DNA of 64,000 nt from positions 1 to 64,000 of the forward strand of contig NZ_WFKI01000004.1 of the NCBI RefSeq assembly GCF_009208055.1, read 5' to 3'. The number at the start of each line of letters is the position of its first letter. Within the stretch, counting starts at the first letter, position 1. Under the pieces are notes generated by a model, which worked only from the letters and a program-made list of their open reading frames with translations, was not told the DNA's origin and did no database searches. Positions 43,538 to 51,526 of this stretch are shown one piece after another. This DNA is from Poseidonibacter ostreae. GTDB lineage: Bacteria; Campylobacterota; Campylobacteria; Campylobacterales; Arcobacteraceae. A program made the position numbers and the translations under genes.

Positions 43538-43891
43538 ATGAGTAAATTAAGACATTATGAAACAATGTTTATTATTAAGCCTACGTTAACTGAAGAAGAA
43601 ACTGTAGCTCAAATTGATGCTGTTAAAGCAACAATTGAAAAGAATGGTGGAGAAATTGTTGCATGCGACAATATGGGTTCAAGACAGTTAGCTTACGAAA
43701 TTGAAAAGCACAAAAGAGGTTACTACTTCTTAGCATATTTCAAAGGTGAACCTGCAGGAATTGCTGAAATCGAAAGAAATTACAGAATCAATGAAAATAT
43801 CATTAGATTCATTTTCATTAAATATGAAAATAAAAAAGAGATTGCAGCATGGACATATATGAGTAACGAAGCGGCTAAAAAAGCTAACTAA
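43538..43891 (+). CDS. rpsF: 30S ribosomal protein S6
   Basis: A 117-residue primary-assembly partner of S18 on the 30S platform. Sequence begins MSKLRHYETMFIIKPTLTEE and includes MGSRQLAYEIEKHKRGYYF near 47-65 and IERNYRINENIIRFIF near 76-91, the standard S6 signature. AAGGAG lies seven bases upstream. First gene of rpsF-ssb-rpsR, the widely conserved order in which S6 and S18 flank a single-strand binding protein. Confidence 0.98.
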   Translation: MSKLRHYETMFIIKPTLTEEETVAQIDAVKATIEKNGGEIVACDNMGSRQLAYEIEKHKRGYYFLAYFKGEPAGIAEIERNYRINENIIRFIFIKYENKKEIAAWTYMSNEAAKKAN

Positions 43892-43912
43892 TTAAAAGTA
43901 TAGGGATTTAGT

Positions 43913-44440
43913 ATGTATAATAAAGTAATTATGGTAGGAAATTTAACAAGAGATATTGAGCTAAGATATTTACCATCTGGTGCAGCAATAGCAAAATCTG
44001 CAATTGCAACATCATTTAAGTTTAAATCTGCAGCTGGAGAACAAAAAGATGAAGTTTGTTTTTTAGATTTTAATATGTTTGGAAGATCTGCTGAGGTTGC
44101 TAATCAATACTTACGAAAAGGTTCTAAAGTTTTATTAGAAGGTAGACTTGTATTTGAACAATGGACAGCACAAGATGGAACTAACAGAAATAGACACTCA
44201 TTAAGAGTTGAAACTATGAAAATGTTAGATTCAAAAAGTGATTCAATGAACAATAATGCTGGGGACAACCAAGGTTATAATCCTCAAGGATCGTATAATC
44301 AACCAGCACAAAATCAATACAATAATACTTCGAATACTCAAAATGCTCAAAGTAACTATGGTGGTAATAATCAAGCAGCAAAAATGCCTGAACAAAAGAT
44401 ACCTGAAATAGATATAGACGAAGACGAAATACCGTTTTAG
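43913..44440 (+). CDS. ssb: Single-stranded DNA-binding protein
   Basis: A 175-residue tetrameric OB-fold protein coating single-stranded DNA in replication and repair. OB domain about 1-105 starts with YNKVIMVGNLTRDIELRYLP and includes CFLDFNMFG and the basic GSKVLLEGRL; a Gln/Asn-rich linker (about 115-160) leads to the acidic tip IDEDEIPF that recruits partner proteins. Its place between rpsF and rpsR is the conserved arrangement. Confidence 0.97.
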   Translation: MYNKVIMVGNLTRDIELRYLPSGAAIAKSAIATSFKFKSAAGEQKDEVCFLDFNMFGRSAEVANQYLRKGSKVLLEGRLVFEQWTAQDGTNRNRHSLRVETMKMLDSKSDSMNNNAGDNQGYNPQGSYNQPAQNQYNNTSNTQNAQSNYGGNNQAAKMPEQKIPEIDIDEDEIPF

Positions 44441-44457
44441 AAATAAAGGAAAACGAC

Positions 44458-44715
44458 ATGGCTGAAAGAAGAAAATACGGAAAAAAATATTGTAAATATA
44501 CTGAAATGAAAGTTACTTTCATTGATTATAAAAACTCTGATTTATTAAAGATTTCTATGAGTGAAAGAGGTAAAATTATGCCTAGAAGACTTACAGGAAA
44601 CTCTAAAAACTCTCAAGAGATGGTTGAAACTGCAATCAAAAGAGCTAGACATATGGCACTAGTTCCATACATTGTTAACACTAAAAATGTTACTGATGCA
44701 GCTTTTGCTAGATAA
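44458..44715 (+). CDS. rpsR: 30S ribosomal protein S18
   Basis: An 85-residue ribosomal protein, partner of S6. MAERRKYGKKYCKY at the start, then DYKNSDLLKISMSERGKIMPRRLTG in the middle (quoted to GKIMPRRLTG) and the late IKRARHMALVPY motif are standard. Only one Cys remains of the zinc-type motif, so it is the non-zinc form. AAGGA lies upstream; a terminator follows. Confidence 0.98.
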   Translation: MAERRKYGKKYCKYTEMKVTFIDYKNSDLLKISMSERGKIMPRRLTGNSKNSQEMVETAIKRARHMALVPYIVNTKNVTDAAFAR

Positions 44716-44733
44716 TCTCTAGATAAAGTTAAT

Positions 44734-44769
44734 AAAAAAGGGAAGAAGTTTTACTTCTTCCCTTTTTTT
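44734..44769. terminator. Rho-independent terminator after rpsR
   Basis: GGGAAGAAG-TTTTA-CTTCTTCCC is a 9-bp stem (44740-44762) with six A before it and seven T after it. Its T-run overlaps the stop codon of the convergent siroheme reductase gene, so it can serve both directions. Shares the GGGAAG core with the terminators at 22731 and 39266. Confidence 0.93.
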
Positions 44770-46498
44770 ATGCTTGCATAATATAAGTTTTATTTAAAAG
44801 AGCATCTTCTTTTGATTCTTTTTTATTCCAAAGTGAAGATGATAAAAATTTTATTGCTTCTTCAAAATCCTCTTCAATATAATCCATAAAACTTTCATTT
44901 ACAAAATTATTTTCTAAAAGTTCTTTATAATCTTCAGTATCTAAATATATTGTTTTTTTAGTATAGTATTTTGCAAGAAACCAAAGATTTAAAAAACTAT
45001 CACTAAATTTATGTAAAACTTCTCTTGCAAAACTTTCAAAAGTTTTATAGCCACTATTTTCAAACTCATCTATAATAATTTCAAGTATCTTTTTTAAACT
45101 ATTTATTGGCACTGCATTAAATACTTTTTTTGCAGTTTTTTCTCCCTTTGTATATAAAGCACCTAGATAAATTCTTGCAGTTTTTTCTCTTTGTCCATAA
45201 ATATTAGACTTTAAACCCACTAATCCTATATCACTATGTTGGTGTTTTGCACAGCCTTTTAGACATCCTGAAAAGCCAAGTATAAGATTATGCTCTTCAA
45301 TTTTTTCTAGAGGTAAAAAGGATATTTCATCTTTTATATTCCAATAAGCATAAGGGCAATATTCACTTCCTGCACAAGCTATTATTGTTCTATTTTCATT
45401 ATAGTTATCTAATGAAATATTTCTTTCTTTTAGGTTTAAAAGATATATTTGCTGGTCTGTTCCTATTCTTACTTCTAAATCTTCTCTACTTGCATATTGT
45501 GAAATATTTAATAATTCATCACTATTTATTCTTGCAAATTCAGTACGATAGCAAAAGCTAAAAGTCCCATTATTTAGTTCTTCATATTCATCAAAAGAGA
45601 CCTTTTCTAGTAAAGTTTCTCCTTTTGTAGAAATTTTTTTTTCATACTTATCTTGTAAATAAGTTCTAAATTGTGTAATCCCAATATCTTCTAATAGATG
45701 AAAAAGTCTTGTTCTTTCTCTATCTAATCTTAATCCATATTTATTAAATACATTTATGATAATTTTAAAAATATCTAAAACTTCATTTTCTTTTATAAAT
45801 ATATTTGCACATTTAGCTAATTCGCTATTTTTCCCACCTAAATATAAGTTAAACCCATATATATCATTTTTCTTTGCTAAGGCAAAATATATATCACTTG
45901 CAAAAAATGAAGATGAGTTTCCATATGAACCTGATATTGCTGTTGAAAGTCTTCTTGGCAGTAATCCAACCAACTCTTCATTTTTTAGAATATATTTTTG
46001 CATTTGTTGAATATATGGATAAACTTCAATAATATTATATTTTCCTATCCCATCAAAAATATCTGTAGTAATATTTCTAATATTATCTCCAAAACTTTGC
46101 CATGTATTTATTCCAATAGTTTCTAAAGTCTTAAATACTTCTAATATATTTGTTGAATCTAGTTTATGTAATTGTATTCCAGCACGAGCAGTTAAAATTA
46201 TGTCAAGATTATATTTTTTACAAATTAAACTAAGAGTTCTAAGCTCTAAATTAGTGATTCTTCCTGCAGGAAATCGAAGCCTTAGCATAAATTCATCGTC
46301 ATTTAATTCATTATTATAAATACCAAAATCTTGTAATAATAGAATATCACTTAGGCATAAATTGTCAAAATCTAAACTGGAGATAGTTTTGTAATAATCA
46401 TAAGGTCTAATTGCTTTTTTAAGTTTTTCACGAATATTAAAGGATTCAAAATCTTCTTTAGTATTCATTTCAACTGAGTTTACTTCTACTTTACTCAT
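44768..46498 (-). CDS. Siroheme-[4Fe-4S] sulfite/nitrite reductase
   Basis: A 576-residue assimilatory reductase catalysing six-electron reduction of sulfite to sulfide or nitrite to ammonia. It carries two copies of the ferredoxin-like half-domain and hemoprotein domain, LTARAGIQLH near 100-109 in the first, and the cluster ligands C375, C381 (CAGSEYCPYA), C412 and C416 (GFSGCLKGCAKH) in the second, matching the CX5C-Xn-CX3C rule. Whether sulfite or nitrite is the substrate cannot be decided by eye; no electron-donor subunit or siroheme gene is adjacent. The next gene on the strand, 88 bases upstream of its start, is unrelated cysS, 3' of which this gene lies; a cysteine-synthesis link is only suggestive. 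Confidence 0.88.
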   Translation of the reverse strand: MSKVEVNSVEMNTKEDFESFNIREKLKKAIRPYDYYKTISSLDFDNLCLSDILLLQDFGIYNNELNDDEFMLRLRFPAGRITNLELRTLSLICKKYNLDIILTARAGIQLHKLDSTNILEVFKTLETIGINTWQSFGDNIRNITTDIFDGIGKYNIIEVYPYIQQMQKYILKNEELVGLLPRRLSTAISGSYGNSSSFFASDIYFALAKKNDIYGFNLYLGGKNSELAKCANIFIKENEVLDIFKIIINVFNKYGLRLDRERTRLFHLLEDIGITQFRTYLQDKYEKKISTKGETLLEKVSFDEYEELNNGTFSFCYRTEFARINSDELLNISQYASREDLEVRIGTDQQIYLLNLKERNISLDNYNENRTIIACAGSEYCPYAYWNIKDEISFLPLEKIEEHNLILGFSGCLKGCAKHQHSDIGLVGLKSNIYGQREKTARIYLGALYTKGEKTAKKVFNAVPINSLKKILEIIIDEFENSGYKTFESFAREVLHKFSDSFLNLWFLAKYYTKKTIYLDTEDYKELLENNFVNESFMDYIEEDFEEAIKFLSSSLWNKKESKEDALLNKTYIMQA

Positions 46499-46585
46499 TT
46501 AAAATACCTTAAATTTTTATGGAAGTATATCTTAAGTAAAGCTTTTTTTTATAGACTTGTATCAATTTTATTTGGTAAAAAGTAT

Positions 46586-47989
46586 TTAAACTTTTTCCCA
46601 AACAACACCTGCTGGTGTATCCATTATTGAAATTCCAAGAGCAGTGATTTCATCTCTTACTTTATCAGCAGCTTCGAAATTTTTAGCTTTTTTAGCTTCA
46701 GTTCTTTTTTCAAGTAGTTTTTCAATAGTAGTTTTTTCTTCTTCGCTTATTCCAAATTGGAAATAAGAATAGGCATCAGAAGAACCAATTCCTAGAATAT
46801 CAGAGATAAACTCTATATTTGAAACTAGTTCTTTTTTTAATGCTTTATCTTTTGGGTTAATATCAAGTTTATCATTTGCACTTGAAATCATCTCATCAAT
46901 ATACGAAATAGCTTTTGATGTATTTATATCATCATTTAAAGAAGTAAATATCTTTTCTTTAAACTCTTTATTTACCAGTGATGCTGCGCCACCATAAACC
47001 CTTTTTTTAACTCTATAAAGTTTGTCTAATCGTTTTTTTGAAGATAATAAATCTTCTTCATTAAAGTTAAAATCAGTTCTATAATGAGCTGTTAATAAAT
47101 AAAATCTAATAACTTCTCCACTATAAGATTTTAGAACATCTTTTAGGAAAAATGAATTTCCTAAAGATTTACTCATCTTTTCTCCATCAATATTTACAAA
47201 ACCATTGTGCATCCAATATTTTGCAATTTCTTGGTTTGAAGAACATCTTGTTTGTGCTGCTTCATTCTCATGATGTGGAAAAAGTAAATCAGCTCCTCCT
47301 CCATGAATATCTATTTGATAAGGTGAGTCTTTATATGCTAAATGTTTTTCTATCATAGCTGAACACTCTATATGCCAACCAGGACGACCGTTACCAAAAT
47401 TTGCTTCAAAAATAACATCTTCATCTTTTGCAAATTTCCATAATGCAAAATCTGATGAGTTTCTTTTTTCATTATTTACTTCAACTCTAGCTTGTGAATT
47501 TTCATCACTTGCCCTATTTGAAATAGAACCATAAGTATTATCTTTTGATGTATCAAAATATACACCATTTGAAATTACATAAGCCATATCTTTAGAGATT
47601 AGGTTATTAATCATCTCTTTCATAACTTCAAGATTTTCAGTGGCTTTTGGTTCTATTGTATTATCTAAAACATTTAAAGCTTTCATATCAGCTTTGTATG
47701 TATTGATATATTCACTTGTAATATCTTCAAGTGTTCTTGACGTTTCATACATTTTTTTTATGATTTTATCATCTATATCAGTGAAATTTTTTGTCATTGT
47801 TACTTCATAGTCGTTCATTTTTAGAATTCTATGAAGTAAGTCAAAGGCAATAGCTGATCTTGCATGACCTAGGTGTGAATCATCATATACTGTTGGTCCA
47901 CACACATAAATCTTTGCTTTTTTTTCTTCAATTGATTCGAATAAAACTTTCTCTTTTTTTACTGAATCATAAATATATAGTTCTTTCAT
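46586..47989 (-). CDS. cysS: Cysteinyl-tRNA synthetase
   Basis: Class I synthetase charging tRNA-Cys; 467 residues. Zinc ligand C30 in KIYVCGPTVYDD, HIGH-type motif HLGH at 39-42, second zinc ligands in HIECSAMIEKH near 205-215 and GADLLFPHHENEAAQ near 232-246, and KMSKS within DGEKMSKSLGNS near 268. The C-terminal tRNA-binding helix region ends with DTPAGVVWEKV. Lies one base after the nusA stop on the same strand and is likely co-transcribed with it. Confidence 0.97.
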   Translation of the reverse strand: MKELYIYDSVKKEKVLFESIEEKKAKIYVCGPTVYDDSHLGHARSAIAFDLLHRILKMNDYEVTMTKNFTDIDDKIIKKMYETSRTLEDITSEYINTYKADMKALNVLDNTIEPKATENLEVMKEMINNLISKDMAYVISNGVYFDTSKDNTYGSISNRASDENSQARVEVNNEKRNSSDFALWKFAKDEDVIFEANFGNGRPGWHIECSAMIEKHLAYKDSPYQIDIHGGGADLLFPHHENEAAQTRCSSNQEIAKYWMHNGFVNIDGEKMSKSLGNSFFLKDVLKSYSGEVIRFYLLTAHYRTDFNFNEEDLLSSKKRLDKLYRVKKRVYGGAASLVNKEFKEKIFTSLNDDINTSKAISYIDEMISSANDKLDINPKDKALKKELVSNIEFISDILGIGSSDAYSYFQFGISEEEKTTIEKLLEKRTEAKKAKNFEAADKVRDEITALGISIMDTPAGVVWEKV

Positions 47990-47990
47990 C

Positions 47991-49163
47991 TTATTTAAAT
48001 AAAGCTTCTAATGATGATGTATCAGTTGTTTTCTCTTCTCGTCTTTCGTTATTACCTTCAACAGTAGGAGCAGAACCTTCAATTTCAATTAATTCAATTT
48101 CGTATTTAGTAAGCATTGATGCAAGTCTAATATTTAAACCAGCTTTTCCAATTGCTTTTGATTTTTGATCACTTGGAATTGTTACAGTTGCTTTACCTTT
48201 GTCATTAAAAGTTGGTGCTTGTGTAATTTCAACTTTTGAAATAATTGCAGGTGATAAAGCACGAGATATAAACATTTCAGGAATTGCTGAATATTCAACA
48301 CAATCAATATTCTCTCCACTTAACTGAAAAGATACTGCAGAAATTCTAATACCTTTAACACCAACAACTGCACCAATTGGATCAATTTGTGGGTCAATAC
48401 TTGTTAATGCAATTTTAGCTCTAGATCCTGGAATTCTTGCACTTGCTTCAATAATTACTTTTTCATCTTTAAGCTCTGGAACTTCAAGTGCTAATAAACA
48501 CTCTAAGAATTTTGGACTAGTTCTTGAAATATCAATAATTAAACCATTCGTTTTATCAATGTTAACTCCACGAACAACTGCTTTTACAGTATCTCCAACT
48601 TTAAAAGTTTCACCTTTAATTCTACTTTTTCGCTGTAACATACCTTTTACTTCACCAATTTCGATGTAAGTATTTTCTTGCCTATCAACTCTAGTAACTA
48701 CTCCAGATACAACTTTTCCAATTTTATCTTTGTATTTACCAAGTAGGTTTTCTTCTATAAATCTTTGTATTTTATATTCAAAATTATTATGTAAAATTGT
48801 TGCAGCATTTCTTCCCATATTTTCAAATTCAAGATCATAATCAATAAAATCTCCAATCTCTAAATCTTCATCAATCTCTTTTGCTTCATCTAAATCTATA
48901 AAGTTTTCGGCATTAATTTCATTTCCATATTCATCTTCAACTTCACCAGTTAATCTTTCATCTCCAACTGCTAAAACTTCTATTTTCTGTGATAATTGTA
49001 ATTTTTTATTTTCTCTATCAATATTTGCATCAAATCTTAATGTTTCATCTACCATTTTTTCTGCTGTTTTGATTAATGCTTCTTTTAATGCATTTTCAAC
49101 ATTTTCTATTTGTAGACCTTTTTCATATGCAATTGAGTCTAAAATATCTATAATTTTGTCCAT
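47991..49163 (-). CDS. nusA: Transcription termination/antitermination factor NusA
   Basis: RNA-polymerase binding factor of 390 residues. N-terminal polymerase-binding domain about 1-130, S1 domain about 135-200 (KDKIGKVVSGVVTRVDRQ), then KH1 and KH2 about 200-350 with PGSRAKIALTS, DPIGAVVGVKGIRI and the KH2 loop AIGKAGLNIRLAS. The C-terminal acidic repeats of E. coli NusA are absent, as usual outside Gammaproteobacteria. AAAGG precedes the ATG. Confidence 0.96.
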   Translation of the reverse strand: MDKIIDILDSIAYEKGLQIENVENALKEALIKTAEKMVDETLRFDANIDRENKKLQLSQKIEVLAVGDERLTGEVEDEYGNEINAENFIDLDEAKEIDEDLEIGDFIDYDLEFENMGRNAATILHNNFEYKIQRFIEENLLGKYKDKIGKVVSGVVTRVDRQENTYIEIGEVKGMLQRKSRIKGETFKVGDTVKAVVRGVNIDKTNGLIIDISRTSPKFLECLLALEVPELKDEKVIIEASARIPGSRAKIALTSIDPQIDPIGAVVGVKGIRISAVSFQLSGENIDCVEYSAIPEMFISRALSPAIISKVEITQAPTFNDKGKATVTIPSDQKSKAIGKAGLNIRLASMLTKYEIELIEIEGSAPTVEGNNERREEKTTDTSSLEALFK

Positions 49164-49193
49164 TAATAACCTTTAATAATCTTTTATTTGTTG

Positions 49194-49224
49194 ACATTGA
49201 AATGTAATGTTATGAATTCAATGT
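49194..49224. repeat. Inverted repeat in the nusA/HP0268 divergent spacer
   Basis: ACATTGAA and TTCAATGT form perfect 8-bp arms separated by 15 bases, in the 157-base gap between the divergent nusA and HP0268 genes. It could be an operator or a transcript hairpin. A TTGACA at 49191-49196 overlaps the left arm and might be a -35 element, but no good -10 follows. Confidence 0.45.
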
Positions 49225-49320
49225 AGTGTAGACAGATATTATATCTAAAACTCCTTTTATGAAAATAAAAGTAATTTTAAGATAGAATATTTAGCTAATT
49301 AAAAAGAAAAGGTTTACTAT

Positions 49321-49566
49321 ATGGAATTATTAATTGCAAGAGAAGAATTAAGCAAAAAACCAAAAAAAATGCAACTAGATAAGATTAAAGAAGAATTAAA
49401 AAAAGGTTCAAATGCAGAACTATTGTATTTTGACAGAGACAACTCACATAAAGATATGATGGCATTAGTTGATGCACTTGAAGATGATGACTATAATGTT
49501 TACTTTAGAGAAGTAAAATATGGTTTAGCAGATGATGAGTATATGTATGAGGTTCATGCACTTTAA
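49321..49566 (+). CDS. HP0268 family protein
   Basis: An 81-residue acidic protein of a family confined to Campylobacterota, named for H. pylori HP0268, which has been described as a nuclease of unusual fold. It begins ELLIAREELSKKPKKMQLDK and ends YGLADDEYMYEVHAL, matching the family pattern as I remember it. The neighbouring miaB, 15 bases downstream, is the usual partner in this phylum, which supports the assignment. Confidence 0.85.
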   Translation: MELLIAREELSKKPKKMQLDKIKEELKKGSNAELLYFDRDNSHKDMMALVDALEDDDYNVYFREVKYGLADDEYMYEVHAL

Positions 49567-49581
49567 TCAAGTGATAAAGCT

Positions 49582-50892
49582 ATGAGTTCAAATAAAAAAC
49601 TATTTATTCAAACACTTGGTTGTCAGATGAATGACACAGATAGTCAACATATCGCAGCTGAGTTAGAAAAACATAAAGATTATTCACAAACTGATGTTAT
49701 GGAAGATGCTGATTTAATTATTATTAACACATGTTCTGTAAGAGAAAAACCTGTTCAGAAGCTATTTTCTGAAATTGGTCAGTTTAATAAAAAGAAAAAA
49801 GATGGCGCTAAAATTGGTGTTTGTGGATGTACTGCATCGCATTTAGGAAAAGATATTATTAAAAGAGCACCTTATGTTGATTTTGTTGTAGGTGCAAGAA
49901 ATATATCTAAAATAAAAGATGTTGTAGATATTAAAGGTTCAGTTGAAATTTCAATTGATAATGATGATTCTATGTATGAATTTGCAACAGCTAAAACAAA
50001 CCAATATAGAGCAAGTGTAAATATTTCTGTTGGATGTGATAAGAAATGTACTTATTGTATCGTACCAAGTACTAGAGGAGAAGAGCTTTCAATTCCTGTT
50101 GAAATGATTGTTGACCAAGTTCAAAAATCAGTTGATCAAGGTGCAGTTGAAGTAATGCTTTTAGGGCAAAATGTTAACTCTTATGGTAGAAGATTCTCTG
50201 ATGGTAGAGAAAAGTCTACTTTTACAAAACTTTTACAAGAAGTTTCAAAAGTAGAAGGTTTAGAGAGAATTAGATTTACCTCTCCTCATCCTTTACATAT
50301 GGATGATGAATTCATTGAAGAGTTTGCAAAAAATAAAAAAATATCAAGATGTATTCATATGCCTTTACAAAGTGGTTCAACATCAATTTTAAAAGCAATG
50401 AAAAGAGGATATACAAAAGAATGGTTCTTAAACAGAACAGAAAAAATAAGATCATTAGTACCTGATTTAAGAATTACTACTGATATTATTGTTGCATTTC
50501 CAGGTGAGTCTGAAGAAGATTATTTAGATACTTTAGATGTAGTAAAACAAGCAAAATTTGATCAAATATTTAACTTTAAGTACTCTCCAAGACCTGGAAC
50601 AGAAGCTTTAAATATGGAAGATTTAGCAGTGCCAGATAAAATTGGAAGTGCTAGATTAATTGAATTAATCGAACTACACAAAAGACATTTAGAAGCTATT
50701 ATGCCTACATATGTTGGACAAACTTTTTCTGTATTAGTTGAGAGTTTAAAAGCAAATGGAGAAGTTTGTGGTTTCACTGATAATTATTTACAAGTATTTA
50801 CAAAAGGAAGTGATGAACTTCTTGGTAAATTTGTAAATGTTAAAATTACTAGTAATTCAAGAACATCGTTAAAAGGTGAAATAGTTCAGTAA
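49582..50892 (+). CDS. miaB: tRNA-2-methylthio-N6-isopentenyladenosine synthase MiaB
   Basis: Radical-SAM methylthiotransferase modifying A37 of tRNAs reading U-starting codons; 436 residues. N-terminal cluster ligands C14, C51 and C83 (the last in CGCTASH), radical-SAM ligands C152, C156 and C159 in SVGCDKKCTYCIVPSTRG, and a C-terminal TRAM domain (about 370-436). It overlaps the DUF374 acyltransferase gene by one base (TAATG), and HP0268 precedes it, the order found across Campylobacterota. Confidence 0.96.
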   Translation: MSSNKKLFIQTLGCQMNDTDSQHIAAELEKHKDYSQTDVMEDADLIIINTCSVREKPVQKLFSEIGQFNKKKKDGAKIGVCGCTASHLGKDIIKRAPYVDFVVGARNISKIKDVVDIKGSVEISIDNDDSMYEFATAKTNQYRASVNISVGCDKKCTYCIVPSTRGEELSIPVEMIVDQVQKSVDQGAVEVMLLGQNVNSYGRRFSDGREKSTFTKLLQEVSKVEGLERIRFTSPHPLHMDDEFIEEFAKNKKISRCIHMPLQSGSTSILKAMKRGYTKEWFLNRTEKIRSLVPDLRITTDIIVAFPGESEEDYLDTLDVVKQAKFDQIFNFKYSPRPGTEALNMEDLAVPDKIGSARLIELIELHKRHLEAIMPTYVGQTFSVLVESLKANGEVCGFTDNYLQVFTKGSDELLGKFVNVKITSNSRTSLKGEIVQ

Positions 50893-51506
50893 TGAAAAAA
50901 TATTTTAAGACAAATATTTTACCTTACATATTATATTTTCTTGTAAAATTTATTTATTTTACAAACAAAAAAGTTTTTCATCACTCTAAAATTAGCAGTG
51001 ATGAATCTTTTATCTTTGTTGCATGGCACGGAGATTTACTAGCTCAACCTACTAATTATTTTAAATTCAGACCAAATGGCACTGTAAAAGCAATGATAAG
51101 TCATAATAAAGATGGTGAAATTATTGCAAAAATTTATGCTCTTTTAGGAACAGGATTAATAAGAGGTTCTTCTTCTAAAGGTGCAGCTAAAGCTTTAATT
51201 AGTACAATTAAAGAAATCAAAGCAGGTTCAGACGTAGCCTTAACACCAGATGGTCCTAGAGGTCCAAGATTTAGTGTTGCTCCTGGGGTTGTTGCAATTG
51301 CTCAAAAGAGTAATGCAAAGATTATTGTTTTAAATTCAAAGCCATCTAAATATTGGCAGTTTAGTTCATGGGATAAATTTATTTTGCCAAAGCCTTTTGG
51401 AAAAATAGATTTTTATTTATCGCAGCCTTTTAGTATTGAAGGCTTAGAATTAGAAGAGGCAAAAGAGCTTATCAAAGATAAAATGATGGCTCATTCAATG
51501 CCTTAA
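50892..51506 (+). CDS. Lysophospholipid acyltransferase-like protein (DUF374)
   Basis: A 204-residue protein. The first 25 residues include a hydrophobic segment (ILPYILYFLVKFIYF) that may anchor it to the inner membrane. The DUF374/lysophospholipid acyltransferase signatures are FVAWHGDLLAQP near 40 and the glycine-rich TPDGPRGPRF near 118, followed by GVVAIAQKSNAKI. These relatives are thought to acylate lipids, but no member's substrate is settled. Coupled to miaB by a one-base overlap and followed 20 bases later by a protein of unknown role. Confidence 0.85.
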   Translation: MKKYFKTNILPYILYFLVKFIYFTNKKVFHHSKISSDESFIFVAWHGDLLAQPTNYFKFRPNGTVKAMISHNKDGEIIAKIYALLGTGLIRGSSSKGAAKALISTIKEIKAGSDVALTPDGPRGPRFSVAPGVVAIAQKSNAKIIVLNSKPSKYWQFSSWDKFILPKPFGKIDFYLSQPFSIEGLELEEAKELIKDKMMAHSMP

Positions 51507-51526
51507 AAAGTTTAAATAGGAAGTAT

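Noticed and set aside
44214..44522. Minus-strand ORF across ssb and rpsR
   Set aside because: It is a shadow of two conserved genes on the opposite strand.
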